Source of the DNA: Limosilactobacillus balticus | GTDB lineage: Bacteria; Bacillota; Bacilli; Lactobacillales; Lactobacillaceae | Reading direction: 5' to 3' | Assembly (NCBI RefSeq): GCF_014145615.1 | Contig: NZ_JACIVH010000076.1 | Coordinates: 1 to 64,000 of the forward strand | DNA: 64,000 bases | Shown here: piece by piece, positions 53,882 to 63,907 of the stretch | Layout of the letters: each line of letters opens with the position of its first letter | Numbering within the stretch: the first letter of the stretch is position 1 | Made by a program: the position numbers and the translations under genes | Notes under the pieces: model-generated | Database searches by the model: none | What the model was told of the DNA's origin: nothing | The model's input: only the letters and a program-made list of their open reading frames with translations

Positions 53882-54913
53882 CTATTCGTTTTTCTTAGAA
53901 TTGTCTAGATTTTCGGTGTTATCGAAAAATTCAACTGTTTTTTCAATCACACCCGTTTTGAGCATCGTTCTAATTTGACTAATTGTATTTTTCACTGCTA
54001 AAGCATCAGAAGATCCATGAGTTTTAACAACTGGTGCCTTAAGTCCTAATAAGACCGCCCCACCATAAGTTGAAGCATTCATTTTTTGTCCAATTTGATG
54101 GAAAACTGGCTTTAGCATGAGGTAGCCTAACTTAGCACGGAGACCACCATGTAAGATTCCATCTTTAATTAACGTCATCATCATCTTGGCGGTTCCTTCA
54201 GTAGCTTTCAAGGCTGCATTTGCCGTCCATCCATCACTTACAACAACATCTGCTTTACCAAAAAGAAGGTCACCGGATTCAATGTTACCAACAAAATTCA
54301 GATCAGCTTTGCTATTGAGAATTTGCCACACTTCTTTATGCAATTTATCACCCTTATCTTCTTCCGCACCATTATTTAATAATGCAATCCGGGGATTAGC
54401 AACTCCCAATACATTTTCGGCATAGAATTTACCAAGGTAGGCATATTGTTCCAAATTTTTCCCTTTACTTTCCGCATTTGCACCAGTATCAAGGTAGACA
54501 AAATTGTGTCGACTAGCACCCGGCTTGGCAATTGGCAAAATACTAGTGAGGCCAGGACGATCAATTCCTTTAATACGGCCAACAATAAAGAGGCCGGCCG
54601 CTAAAATTGCTCCGGTGTTTCCCGCAGAAAAGAAGGCATCAGCTTTGCCTTCTTTAACTGCTGTTGCTGCGCGAACGATTGACGAATCTTTTTTTCGCCG
54701 GATCGCCCGGACTGGTTCCTCACCCATTGAAATTTCTTCACTGGTAGCGACAATATTAAGCCGCTCATTATTTTTTATTAAGGGCTTAACCTTATCTGGA
54801 TTTCCATAAAGGTCAAATTCTAGGTCGGGGTAAAGGTCTCGGGCCTCTTCCACCCCTTCAATAATTACTTGGGGAGCGTTATCTCCACCCATTGCATCAA
54901 CAGCAATTTTCAT
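53882..54913 (-). CDS. plsX: Phosphate acyltransferase PlsX
   Basis: A 343-residue enzyme converting acyl-ACP to acyl-phosphate. MKIAVDAMGGDNAPQVIIEG is the hallmark start; FFSAGNTGAILAAG and DVVVSDGWTANAALKATEG follow. It is the first step toward phosphatidic acid, using AcpP encoded next to it. Confidence 0.97.
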   Translation of the reverse strand: MKIAVDAMGGDNAPQVIIEGVEEARDLYPDLEFDLYGNPDKVKPLIKNNERLNIVATSEEISMGEEPVRAIRRKKDSSIVRAATAVKEGKADAFFSAGNTGAILAAGLFIVGRIKGIDRPGLTSILPIAKPGASRHNFVYLDTGANAESKGKNLEQYAYLGKFYAENVLGVANPRIALLNNGAEEDKGDKLHKEVWQILNSKADLNFVGNIESGDLLFGKADVVVSDGWTANAALKATEGTAKMMMTLIKDGILHGGLRAKLGYLMLKPVFHQIGQKMNASTYGGAVLLGLKAPVVKTHGSSDALAVKNTISQIRTMLKTGVIEKTVEFFDNTENLDNSKKNE

Positions 54914-54930
54914 AAAATCTCCTCCTCATA

Positions 54931-56976
54931 TTAATCAAAGTGCGTCTCCAGTTCATGACGCTTTAAATATAAAACAAGTGGCTGGTTTTCATCGACTTGA
55001 TCCCAATTGGGCATTCCTAACAGGTTTCCAGCATCGGCACGGGCAATTTGCAACATCTTTAAATCAGCAACCGGATCACCTACCTTAAATTCTGGCATCC
55101 CCGATTGTTTCTTTCCTAAGACGTCTCCAGATCCGCGTAGTTTCAAGTCTTGCTCAGCTATCTTAAATCCATCATCAGTAGCAACCATCGTTTTCATCCG
55201 GGCTTTTCCTTCATCAGTTTTCGGATCCGCAATCAATAAACAATAGCTCTGCCGATCGCCACGACCAACACGACCACGTAATTGATGAAGCTGTGCGAGA
55301 CCAAAGCGATCAGCATCATATATAACCATTACCGTTGCATTGGGGTTATCAACCCCAACTTCAATAACCGTGGTTGCAACTAAAACTTGAAGCTCACCAG
55401 ATTTAAACTGACGCATTGCCTCATCTTTTTCTTCCGTCCCCATTCGTCCGTGAAGTAATCCTACTTTATAAGTTGGTTCAAGATCAGCTGACAGCTGATT
55501 ATAAAGATCTGTCGCGTTTTGTACATCTAAAGCTGCGGATTCTTCAATCAGAGGACTCACAACATATGCCTGTGCCCCCTGTTTTAATTGTTCACGCAAA
55601 AAATGGATTGCTGCAGCATGTTGGTTAGACTGCAACCATTTTGTTTGAATTGGTTTTCGACCAGCTGGCAGTTGGTCAATTATCGAAACATCCATTTCAC
55701 CATAATTAGTGATCGCTAGTGTCCGAGGAATTGGGGTTGCTGTCATGGCTAATACATCAGGATGTTCGCCTTTTTCACGAAGTTGTTGACGTTGGTTGAC
55801 CCCAAAACGGTGTTGTTCATCGGTAATTACTAGACCAAGATTAGCATACTCGACACCATCTTGAATTAGCGCGTGGGTTCCAACAATGAGATTGACATCT
55901 CCCCGCTTCATCGCCGTCAGTAATTCTCGATGTTGCTTAGCAGTCAATGAACCAGTAAGGAGAGCAACTTGGACATGTGTTCCTTCAAAAATTTTTGCTA
56001 ATTTCTCGGCATGTTGTCCTGCCAGAATTTCTGTCGGCGCCATTAAAGTTGCTTGATAGCCCGCAGTAATAGCTGCATAAACAGCAATGGCCGCCACAAT
56101 TGTCTTTCCAGAACCAACATCTCCCTGCAACAATCGATTCATTTGGTATGGTTGACGCATATCACGGCAAATTTCATTGACAACCCGTTTTTGAGCATCA
56201 GTTAGTTCAAATGGGAGTCCGCCAATAAATTCTTTCAGCTCATCATTATGATATAAGATCCGATCTCCATCTTCTTGACGGTGCGCACGACGAATTGCCT
56301 GCAATCGTAACTGAAGCAGGAAAAATTCTTCGTAAGCTGCTGTTCGGCGAGCGGCTTTTGCAGTTGCTTGAGTTTGTGGAAAGTGAATCTCCCTAATCAT
56401 TTGTCGGCGATCCATTAACCGGTATCGTTGACGAATCGTCTCCGGTAAATACGTTGGAATGATATTAGCATATTCCTCATAGGCTTGACGAATAAAGCTT
56501 TGGAGGACATTTTGGCGAATATGCTTATTTACTGCATAGACAGCACCATATTCATTGCGATCATCAGCCTTTTCCTTAAGAAGCTTATTTCCCGTTACTT
56601 GACAGCGGGGTGCATCCCACTTGCCCATTACAGTTACTTGTTGATTTAATTCAATTTGTTTTTTGATATAGGGCTGATTAAAAAAGGTCGCGACTACTAC
56701 CTCATTACCTACCTGCATTCGAAAAGTAAGCCGGTTGCGCCGATAGCCATAGCGGACCAAGAGTGGTTCCGACACCACTACTCCTTGAAGAGTAATTTTC
56801 TGTTTATCCTTGGCACTTTCAATATCTGTAGGCGTGAAATCGTTATAACGGGTGGGATAATATGTCAATAAATCTTCAACAGTATCTATTCCAAGTGTGG
56901 CTAGATCTGCTACTCGCTTAGGACCAACCCCTTTTAAATTGGCGACTGAATCCGTTAAACTCCGCACATCTTTCAC
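54931..56976 (-). CDS. recG: ATP-dependent DNA helicase RecG
   Basis: A 681-residue branch-migrating helicase. N-terminal wedge domain with SVANLKGVGPKRVADLATLG, then Walker A LLQGDVGSGKTIVAAIA, DEQH box (VITDEQHRFGV), TATPIPRT, and motif VI QLRGRVGRGDRQSYCLL. Acts at stalled forks. Between fakA and plsX as in many Firmicutes. Confidence 0.98.
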   Translation of the reverse strand: MKDVRSLTDSVANLKGVGPKRVADLATLGIDTVEDLLTYYPTRYNDFTPTDIESAKDKQKITLQGVVVSEPLLVRYGYRRNRLTFRMQVGNEVVVATFFNQPYIKKQIELNQQVTVMGKWDAPRCQVTGNKLLKEKADDRNEYGAVYAVNKHIRQNVLQSFIRQAYEEYANIIPTYLPETIRQRYRLMDRRQMIREIHFPQTQATAKAARRTAAYEEFFLLQLRLQAIRRAHRQEDGDRILYHNDELKEFIGGLPFELTDAQKRVVNEICRDMRQPYQMNRLLQGDVGSGKTIVAAIAVYAAITAGYQATLMAPTEILAGQHAEKLAKIFEGTHVQVALLTGSLTAKQHRELLTAMKRGDVNLIVGTHALIQDGVEYANLGLVITDEQHRFGVNQRQQLREKGEHPDVLAMTATPIPRTLAITNYGEMDVSIIDQLPAGRKPIQTKWLQSNQHAAAIHFLREQLKQGAQAYVVSPLIEESAALDVQNATDLYNQLSADLEPTYKVGLLHGRMGTEEKDEAMRQFKSGELQVLVATTVIEVGVDNPNATVMVIYDADRFGLAQLHQLRGRVGRGDRQSYCLLIADPKTDEGKARMKTMVATDDGFKIAEQDLKLRGSGDVLGKKQSGMPEFKVGDPVADLKMLQIARADAGNLLGMPNWDQVDENQPLVLYLKRHELETHFD

Positions 56977-57000
56977 CTCTTTTTAACACAACCAGTAATC

Positions 57001-57048
57001 AAAATAGGAGTGGGAATAAAAGTAATCCTTTATTAACCCACCCCTATA
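57001..57048 (-). terminator. fakA terminator
   Basis: TATAGGGGTGGGTTAATAAAGG pairs with CTTTTATTCCCACTCCTATTTT in the minus sense. Confidence 0.85.
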
Positions 57049-57068
57049 GAAATTAATTTAATGTAACT

Positions 57069-58778
57069 CTATTCAACCGAAATCAGGTATGGATAAACTG
57101 GTTGGCCACCATCGTAAATCTGAATATCTAATTCATCATCTACTTCTTCAACTGCTGCTTTAATCTCTTCAGCAGTTTTTTGATCACCACCAGCTCCATA
57201 TAGGATTGTTACAATTTCACTATCCTCATCAAGCATGGCTTTAACCATCTTAATAGCGGCTTCTTTAAGCTCCGGATCAGTGGTGACGATTTTACCATCA
57301 ACAATTCCCATGTAATCATCTTTCTTGATTTCACGACCGTCAATTGTTGTATCCCGAACAGCATTAGTAACCGCTCCACTCGCAACCATCCCTGTATTAG
57401 CTTCCATATTCGCTTGATTTTCATCTAAAGATGCTTCTGGATTATATTCAAGCAAAGCACTCATCGCTTGAGCAATCGTCTTGCTGTGAACAACCTTTGT
57501 TGGAATGTCAGCAACCTCGGCAGCTTGATCAGCAGTCATAAAGATGTTGCCGTTATTTGGCAAAACAAGAGCTTGCTTAGCACCACTATTGTTAATGGCA
57601 TCGAGGATATCTTGAGTACTTGGGTTCATTGTTTGACCACCCGTAATGATGTGGGTAACACCCAAACTCTTTAATAATTTTGCAATTCCTTCTCCTGAAG
57701 CTACAGCAATAACAGCTGTCTGGAGGTCCTTTTTAGCTTCTGCAGCTGCTTTTGCCTTCTCAATTGGCGACTCACTGTCAGTGTCTTCTTCATCCTTTTC
57801 CATGATTTCTTCTTGTTGCCAAACCATGTTATGAATTTCAATTGTCTGTAAATCACCGAATTGCTGACCCCAAGTTAATACTTTACCAGGGTGTTCAGTG
57901 TGAACATGAACCCGCACAACTTGATCATCATTTAGAACAAGTAAACTATCACCTAAGTCCGCTAGATAATTATAGAACGTATCATAGTCAAACTTTTGGG
58001 TCACTTGCTTACCCTTACCAAGGCGTACCAACATTTGAGTACAGTAAGTATACTTGATATCTTCAGGATTAAGCTTTCCTTGAACGCTTTGGTGATCCAT
58101 GGCGTGAACCATCTCATCAATTTCAGCATTATCAGGCTTATAATCATCACTTTTATCTATGCGACCACTCAAAGCTTCGTCAAAAGCTTGAAGTACAAAG
58201 ACGAGTCCTTGACCACCTGAATCCACAACCCCAACCTCTTTTAAGACTGGTAATAAATCTGGTGTCTTTTTAAGTGCTTCTTCACCTGCTTCATAAATAG
58301 CGTGCATAATCTCAACAAGATCATCAGTTTCTTTAATCTTATTAAGACCTTCTTGAGCAGATTCACGAACAACCGTTAAAATGGTACCTTCTGTAGGCTT
58401 CATCACAGCCTTATAAGCTGTCTTCGCACCATTAGCATAAGCATTAACAAAGTCAGCAGCCGATAAAACATCCATGCCTTCTGTTGCCTTTGCAAAGCCA
58501 CGGAAGATCTGCGATAAAATAACTCCAGAGTTTCCTCGTGCTCCCATCAAAAGGCCTTTTGCCAATGCTGCACTCAAGTCGCCAACCTTCTTACTGGTTT
58601 CGTTACGTTCGTACTTGGCACCGCTTGCCATTGAAGAAGTCATGTTTGTCCCGGTGTCTCCATCTGGAACTGGAAAAACATTTAATGAATTAATAAATTC
58701 AGCGTTCTTACCAAGTTTATCGGCGGCCGCCTGGACCATTTTACCGAATTCAAGGTTTGTAATTTTTGTTACAGCCAA
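57069..58778 (-). CDS. fakA: Fatty acid kinase, catalytic subunit FakA
   Basis: A 569-residue protein of the Dak/DhaL-like family. The N-terminal DhaL domain binds ATP-Mg with NVFPVPDGDTGTNM and GARGNSGVILSQIFRG; the C-terminal part is EDD/DegV-like. With FakB it phosphorylates exogenous fatty acids, feeding PlsX-type lipid synthesis. The TTG at 58778 is preferred (GGAGG nine bases before it); a TTG at 58796 would overlap this site. Confidence 0.93.
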   Translation of the reverse strand: MAVTKITNLEFGKMVQAAADKLGKNAEFINSLNVFPVPDGDTGTNMTSSMASGAKYERNETSKKVGDLSAALAKGLLMGARGNSGVILSQIFRGFAKATEGMDVLSAADFVNAYANGAKTAYKAVMKPTEGTILTVVRESAQEGLNKIKETDDLVEIMHAIYEAGEEALKKTPDLLPVLKEVGVVDSGGQGLVFVLQAFDEALSGRIDKSDDYKPDNAEIDEMVHAMDHQSVQGKLNPEDIKYTYCTQMLVRLGKGKQVTQKFDYDTFYNYLADLGDSLLVLNDDQVVRVHVHTEHPGKVLTWGQQFGDLQTIEIHNMVWQQEEIMEKDEEDTDSESPIEKAKAAAEAKKDLQTAVIAVASGEGIAKLLKSLGVTHIITGGQTMNPSTQDILDAINNSGAKQALVLPNNGNIFMTADQAAEVADIPTKVVHSKTIAQAMSALLEYNPEASLDENQANMEANTGMVASGAVTNAVRDTTIDGREIKKDDYMGIVDGKIVTTDPELKEAAIKMVKAMLDEDSEIVTILYGAGGDQKTAEEIKAAVEEVDDELDIQIYDGGQPVYPYLISVE

Positions 58779-58803
58779 TTCGAAATTCCTCCCCAATGCT
58801 CGC

Positions 58804-59166
58804 TTAATCTTCTAGTGTCCGTACACCTTGGACACATACATTAACTGAATTTGCCGTAATACCGAGCATTGTTTCAAGATTATACTTTACCTTTGCTTGG
58901 ACACTCTTTGATACTTCTGAGATCTTTGTGCCATAGCCTACAATAATATTAACATCAACAGCTACACCATTATCTTGCTGCCGAACAACAACGCCGCGCG
59001 CAAAATTTTCACGACGAAGAATTTGGTTAACCCCATCACGGAGGGGGTTTCGGCTTGCCATTCCAACAACACCGTAGTTATCAGTAGCAGCCCCACCAAC
59101 AACTGATGAAATCACATCGTTATCAATGTCAATTGTACCTGACTTAGTTTTGATTTTTACTGCCAT
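58804..59166 (-). CDS. Asp23/Gls24-family (YloU-like) protein
   Basis: A 120-residue protein of the alkaline-shock Asp23 family. IDIDNDVISSVVGGAATDNYGVVGM and VDVNIIVGYGTKISEV are typical. It is always paired with fakA; its cellular role is unclear, perhaps envelope stress. The ATG at 59166 lies eight bases after AAGGAGG; the ATG at 59172 lies too close. Confidence 0.93.
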   Translation of the reverse strand: MAVKIKTKSGTIDIDNDVISSVVGGAATDNYGVVGMASRNPLRDGVNQILRRENFARGVVVRQQDNGVAVDVNIIVGYGTKISEVSKSVQAKVKYNLETMLGITANSVNVCVQGVRTLED

Positions 59167-59172
59167 CGTCAT

Positions 59173-59320
59173 GGCCTCCTTATAAAATTACCAATTGATT
59201 TTAGAATCCTATGATACTAAAATTCACAATTAAATCAATACCATCATACCATAGCATATTTCACTAAAAAAGTAACTGATGGATATTTTTGCAATCGATC
59301 AATGGGGTTAATCAATTAAC
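59173..59320 (-). promoter_or_regulatory. Upstream region of the Asp23-like gene and fakA
   Basis: TGGTATGAT, an extended -10 element, lies about 90 bases upstream of the start (near 59238-59246, minus sense). A fitting -35 box is not clear. Confidence 0.5.
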
Positions 59321-59321
59321 G

Positions 59322-59350
59322 TAAAAAATAAGCCGCCCAAGATGGACGGC
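59322..59350 (-). terminator. rpmB terminator
   Basis: GCCGTCC and GGGCGGC form a short stem with one G-T pair, followed by TTATTTTTTAC in the minus sense. Confidence 0.8.
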
Positions 59351-59360
59351 ATCATTTTAA

Positions 59361-59546
59361 TTAAACCCGAGTCACTTTACCTGACTTCAGTGTACGTGCT
59401 GAAACGTATACCTTCTTAGGCTTACCATTAACCAAAATGGTTACCTTTTGCAAGTTAGGCTTCCAGCTACGCCGACTTGAGTTAAGGGCGTGAGAACGCT
59501 TGTTACCAAATTGCGTCCGTTTACCGTTGATAAAATCTTTAGCCAT
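59361..59546 (-). CDS. rpmB: Ribosomal protein L28
   Basis: A 61-residue L28 with [19 protein letters not shown] and [13 protein letters not shown]. No cysteine zinc ligands are seen. The ATG at 59546 follows GAGGAGGG with eight bases between; 21 further upstream codons belong to the leader. Confidence 0.97.
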
Positions 59547-59615
59547 TGGTGATACCCTCCTCTTTGCTTCATAATTTTTTCGTTTACGCAAAACTGCGAT
59601 GTAACTCACCTAATT

Positions 59616-59644
59616 AATCTACCATAGGCATCGCGACAATGCAA
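59616..59644 (-). promoter_or_regulatory. rpmB promoter
   Basis: TTGCAT (59639-59644) and TAGATT (59616-59621) are 17 bases apart in the minus sense. Confidence 0.7.
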
Positions 59645-59695
59645 TAGTTTTCTTTCAAGTAATTTTCCTTGACAGGGTATTTTTATAGCAAAATC

Positions 59696-60346
59696 CTATT
59701 TCAATCGGTCATTACACTGAATTACAGAAACAATTCCACTTTCAAATGAAAAATGATTTTCATCAGCCGTAAATTCATTACTTGTCCAGGAAAACGGAAT
59801 TTGACTATTCCAATTTTGTAATGGATACTTTTCATCTTCCAATGTAAGGCCTCGAACAGGAGTAAGATTAACAAAGGCCAGGTATTTTTTATGTGGGAGA
59901 CGAGAAATCGTGTAATCCCCTGGCAAGTAATAAGTGACGACATTTTGACAATCAATAATCTTAATCCGGGTTAAATATGGCTTAAATTCACTCTGCAGTG
60001 GAAGAAAGAGGTTAGCTAATAAATGGTCTAAGCGTCCTCCTGTTGCGCCAAAAATTTCAATTTCATCAGCCTGTTCTTGAATTGCAAATTTCACTCCTAA
60101 TTGCGTATCAGTATAATCTTTTTCAGGAGGATAAGTTTCTATCCGAGTAATTTTATCTTCTAACCCTTGCAATTCTTCCCCAGTAATAGAATCAAAGTCC
60201 CCAATTGTCAAGACAGGCTTAATGCCCCACTTTAATAATCTTAAAGCACCCCGGTCGACCCCAATCCATTTTTCATCTTTACGTTGCAAGATCAACTCGG
60301 TTGGAACCATTTCAAGCGGACCGCCAACTAGTACATTTACTCTCAT
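59696..60346 (-). CDS. thiN: Thiamine pyrophosphokinase
   Basis: A 216-residue enzyme that makes thiamine diphosphate from thiamine and ATP. WIGVDRGALRLLKWGIKPVL, IGDFDSI and YPPEKDYTDTQLGV hold the conserved Asp residues of the family, followed by IFGATGGRLDHLLANL. It is downstream of rpe-rsgA-stkP. Confidence 0.95.
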   Translation of the reverse strand: MRVNVLVGGPLEMVPTELILQRKDEKWIGVDRGALRLLKWGIKPVLTIGDFDSITGEELQGLEDKITRIETYPPEKDYTDTQLGVKFAIQEQADEIEIFGATGGRLDHLLANLFLPLQSEFKPYLTRIKIIDCQNVVTYYLPGDYTISRLPHKKYLAFVNLTPVRGLTLEDEKYPLQNWNSQIPFSWTSNEFTADENHFSFESGIVSVIQCNDRLK

Positions 60347-60357
60347 TTTTCACTCCT

Positions 60358-60412
60358 AAAAAAATAGACCTTCAATATTCAGACAAATCCGAACTAGAAG
60401 ATCCATTTTCGT
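60358..60412 (-). terminator. Terminator between rpe and thiN
   Basis: AAAATGGATCTTC pairs with GAAGGTCTATTTTTTT (two G-T pairs) in the minus sense. It lies directly before thiN, which thus needs readthrough or its own promoter. Confidence 0.8.
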
Positions 60413-60432
60413 TTTTTACTTAATGTGCCTAA

Positions 60433-61086
60433 TTACTTAGTAGCTTCTTCAAGAGCCTCGATTCGTTCAGCAGGATCTTCAGCGTTAAAGACATATGAAC
60501 CCGCAACTGCTACCGTAGCACCAGCTTTGTAGCAATCTACAACGGTCTTGTCATTAACTCCACCGTCTACTTCAATATCGAAATTGTAGCCTTTTTCTTC
60601 CTTAATTGCGTTTAATTGGGCAATCTTGTCAACAGTTTCTGGTAAGAATTTTTGACCACCAAAACCAGGGTTAACAGTCATTACTAAGACTTGATCAACC
60701 ATATGTAATACCGGTTCAATCATTGCAACTGGTGTACCTGGGTTAATAACAACTTCGGCTTTTACTCCACCGTTTTTAATAATTTGAAGAGCACGATGAA
60801 TGTGTTGAGTAGCTTCTACTTGAACACCAATAATATCAGCGCCAGCATCAATGAACATTGGCAAAATGTGTTCTGGACTTTCAACCATCAAGTGCACATC
60901 TAATACCATGTTGGTAATTGGCCGAATAGCCTTAACAAAACCTGGTCCGTAAGAAATACTTGGAACAAAGGTACCATCCATAACATCAATATGTAAGTAT
61001 GGTGCACCGGCCTTTTCTACCTTTTCAATATCCTTTTGTAAATTTACATAATCTGCACTTAAAATCGATGGTGCAACTTTAATCAT
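60433..61086 (-). CDS. rpe: Ribulose-phosphate 3-epimerase
   Basis: A 217-residue TIM-barrel enzyme of the pentose phosphate pathway. VAPSILSADYVNLQKDI, HIDVMDGTFVPSISYGP, LDVHLMV and VNPGFGGQKFLP are signature segments with the metal-binding His and Asp. The ATG at 61086 follows GAGGG; the longer frame overlaps the end of rsgA. Confidence 0.97.
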   Translation of the reverse strand: MIKVAPSILSADYVNLQKDIEKVEKAGAPYLHIDVMDGTFVPSISYGPGFVKAIRPITNMVLDVHLMVESPEHILPMFIDAGADIIGVQVEATQHIHRALQIIKNGGVKAEVVINPGTPVAMIEPVLHMVDQVLVMTVNPGFGGQKFLPETVDKIAQLNAIKEEKGYNFDIEVDGGVNDKTVVDCYKAGATVAVAGSYVFNAEDPAERIEALEEATK

Positions 61087-61096
61087 CCTAATTCCC

Positions 61097-61987
61097 TCAT
61101 TTCTTATAATTTGGTTTTTGATTAGCAATCAATTCATGGAACTGAAGATAATCATCATACCGACTCTTCATGATTATACCATTGTTTACTGCTTCCTTCA
61201 CAGCACATTGTGGCTCTTTTATGTGAAGGCACCCCCGAAACTTACAAGTGGCTGAAATCTTAGCCATTTCAGGGAACAAATGCGGCAAATCATTCACTGT
61301 CATATCAAATGTTTCATACGATGAAAAGCCAGGGGTGTCGGCTATCAGAGCGCCGTTAACATCTAGTAAGCTTACTTTTCGCGTTGTATGCCGTCCTCGT
61401 TGAAGTGCTTGGGAAATTTCGCCCGTCGCTAATTTTAATTGGGGGGCCATATGGTTAAGCAAAGTTGACTTCCCTGCTCCTGTCTGACCCATCATTGTTA
61501 CAATATTTCCCTTTAATTCTTCCATCAAATTTGCTAATTGATCAGGATTGAAAGGCTCACGAGCCGCATAAACCTGGTAGCCAATTTTACGATAGCCTTC
61601 AATTGTCGGCAGAAGGTGTTGGTATTCCTCGTCTGTCAGTAAGTCAGTCTTTGAGAAATAAATTAAAGGAGTAACATCCTGTGCTTCTAAAGCAATCAAT
61701 TGCCGATCTAAAAGGTTAGCGGAAAATGCTGGTTCTTTAGCTGAGGTTACGACAACTGCCATATCAACATTAGCAACAGGTGGCCGCACCAACTGATTGC
61801 GGCGGGGTAAGATTTTTAATAAATACCCTTCCTGCTGATTTTCAGCGCTAAATTCAACGTGGTCGCCAACTACTGGCTTAATCTTTCGTTGACGGAAGTT
61901 TCCCCGTGCTCTTGTCCGATAAATCTTTTCATCTGCAATTACATCATAAAAGCCACTTAATGATTGTTGGATTATTCCTGTTTTCAA
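61097..61987 (-). CDS. rsgA: Ribosome small subunit GTPase RsgA
   Basis: A 296-residue circularly permuted GTPase of 30S maturation. The N-terminal OB domain includes [21 protein letters not shown]4 (YFSKTDLL) comes before G1 ([12 protein letters not shown]) and DTPGFSS. The zinc site is [16 protein letters not shown]. Between stkP and rpe as usual. Confidence 0.97.
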   Translation of the reverse strand: MKTGIIQQSLSGFYDVIADEKIYRTRARGNFRQRKIKPVVGDHVEFSAENQQEGYLLKILPRRNQLVRPPVANVDMAVVVTSAKEPAFSANLLDRQLIALEAQDVTPLIYFSKTDLLTDEEYQHLLPTIEGYRKIGYQVYAAREPFNPDQLANLMEELKGNIVTMMGQTGAGKSTLLNHMAPQLKLATGEISQALQRGRHTTRKVSLLDVNGALIADTPGFSSYETFDMTVNDLPHLFPEMAKISATCKFRGCLHIKEPQCAVKEAVNNGIIMKSRYDDYLQFHELIANQKPNYKK

Positions 61988-61999
61988 ACTGCACCTCCA

Positions 62000-63904
62000 T
62001 TATCCAGTAATATTTGTTGCACTCATAATCGTTCGGCCATTGCGAACAACGCGATATGCACCTGTTTGTCCTTGTTTAAGGGTAAACGGTACATTAATTG
62101 TTGTCTCTTGGTTAATTGTAATATCTTGATACTCCATCGTTAAATTATGGTTAGCATCTCTAATATATACCTGCACCCGGTTTTCACGTTGTCCACCATT
62201 TCCATCAAATGGAATGTTAATCTGAATATTTGTCGTCTTCGTTTGGTTACCAGAATTAGCAATGGAAACCGTTAACGTATCACCATGATTTAATGTCGAA
62301 CCAGCTCGTGGCGTCTGATTAATCACATGGTTAGTCGCAATTATTTTTGATTTTTTCTCTTGAGTTGTCAATTGTAAATTATTTTTATTTGCAAACTGTT
62401 GAACAGCACTAATATCCTGATTCTTAAAGTTTGGAATCTTGATTGGTTCTTTCCCTGCACTTACCCGAAAAATAATTGTGTTAGTAGCAGGCTTAACAAT
62501 CGTACCTTTTTTGTGGTTTTGCCTGATAATCTGTCCCTTATCGATATCATCCGAATACACTTGTTCTTGATGAACTTGAAATCCCTTGCGACGAAGGTTG
62601 GCCGCTACTGAAGAGTAGTCTTCACCAACGTAATCAGCCATTTGCAATTGCTTAACTCCTGTACTAACCATTAAATTGACGGGAGTACTAACACGGATCT
62701 TATGGCTGACGTCAGGATTGGTTGAAACAATTCGATTTTTATCCACTGCCTGACTATTTACCCGAGTAATCTTACCGATCCGCAAATTTTGCTGGTGCAA
62801 TCGTTGTTCTGCCTTTAGTACCGTCATTCCTTCTACATCAGGGATGATTACTTGACGGATCAAGAACCACCAGCTACAGACTGCAATCAGTGTAATTATA
62901 CCAAGCGTACCGCTAATAATCCCATATTTTTTCCACTTTTGCGGTTTGGCTGATGACTCAACGGTTTGCGAATCAGTTGACTTCTTTGATTGGTAATCAT
63001 CAGCTTTTAAGTGTTTAATATCTAACACCTTAGTTTCTCCATTATCATCTTGTTGGATCTTTAACCGCGGCTCATTAGCTCTTTGTGGATCAAGGACAGT
63101 TTTTAAATCAGCCGCCATTTCATTAACTGAATTATACCGCTCGGCTGGTTCCTTTGCCGTCGCTTTAATTATTACGTTTTCGAGTGCTTGAGGAATTTCT
63201 TTATTCTGTTTACGGACAGAAGGAATTTCTTCACGGAAATGCTTTAATGCAATTGAGACAGCTGTTTCTCCTTCAAATGGAACCTTTCCTGTTAAAAGTT
63301 CAAACAAGATAATTCCTAGTGAATAGATGTCCGATTGCTTAGTAGCAATGCTTCCTCGCGCTTGTTCTGGAGATAGGTAGTGGACTGAACCCATCAAGGT
63401 ATTAGTTTGCGTTAATGAGTCTTGCGATACAGCAACTGCAATTCCAAAATCAGTAATTTTAACATTTTTATTTTCATCAATTAAGATATTTTGTGGTTTT
63501 AAGTCCCGATGGATAATCCCATGAGCATGGGCGGTCGCAACTGCCGAAAGCACCTGTTCCATAATATCAATAACTTGTGGAAGTGGAATTGGATAGTGCT
63601 TTTTTATATATGCTTTAAGGTCTGTTCCCTTTACATATTGCATTACCATATATTGCAGACCATGATCCTCGCCAACATCATAAATACCAACAATGTGAGG
63701 ATCATTTAACTGCGTCGCGGCCATTGCTTCCCGATGAAATCGTCGTTTAGTATTTGGATCGTCCCGCAAGTCAAGACGCAAGAGTTTAACAGAAACGTCC
63801 CGATCAAGAACTATATCATGTGCCAAGTAAACATTGGCCATTCCACCTTCACCAAGTGACCGAATTATCCGATATCGGTGACCAATTTCATATCCAGGAT
63901 TCAT
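62000..63904 (-). CDS. stkP: PASTA-domain Ser/Thr protein kinase
   Basis: A 634-residue receptor kinase sensing the cell wall (PrkC/StkP/PknB). Kinase domain 1-275: LGEGGMANVYLA, IIHRDLKPQNIL, ITDFGIA, activation loop with LTQTNTLMGSVHYLSPEQARG-type threonines. One membrane helix lies at about 330-350 (GIISGTLGIITLIAVCSWWF). Three PASTA repeats at about 355-555 bind peptidoglycan, and a Thr/Asn-rich final domain follows. It is three bases after the phosphatase gene. Confidence 0.97.
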   Translation of the reverse strand: MNPGYEIGHRYRIIRSLGEGGMANVYLAHDIVLDRDVSVKLLRLDLRDDPNTKRRFHREAMAATQLNDPHIVGIYDVGEDHGLQYMVMQYVKGTDLKAYIKKHYPIPLPQVIDIMEQVLSAVATAHAHGIIHRDLKPQNILIDENKNVKITDFGIAVAVSQDSLTQTNTLMGSVHYLSPEQARGSIATKQSDIYSLGIILFELLTGKVPFEGETAVSIALKHFREEIPSVRKQNKEIPQALENVIIKATAKEPAERYNSVNEMAADLKTVLDPQRANEPRLKIQQDDNGETKVLDIKHLKADDYQSKKSTDSQTVESSAKPQKWKKYGIISGTLGIITLIAVCSWWFLIRQVIIPDVEGMTVLKAEQRLHQQNLRIGKITRVNSQAVDKNRIVSTNPDVSHKIRVSTPVNLMVSTGVKQLQMADYVGEDYSSVAANLRRKGFQVHQEQVYSDDIDKGQIIRQNHKKGTIVKPATNTIIFRVSAGKEPIKIPNFKNQDISAVQQFANKNNLQLTTQEKKSKIIATNHVINQTPRAGSTLNHGDTLTVSIANSGNQTKTTNIQINIPFDGNGGQRENRVQVYIRDANHNLTMEYQDITINQETTINVPFTLKQGQTGAYRVVRNGRTIMSATNITG

Positions 63905-63907
63905 TTT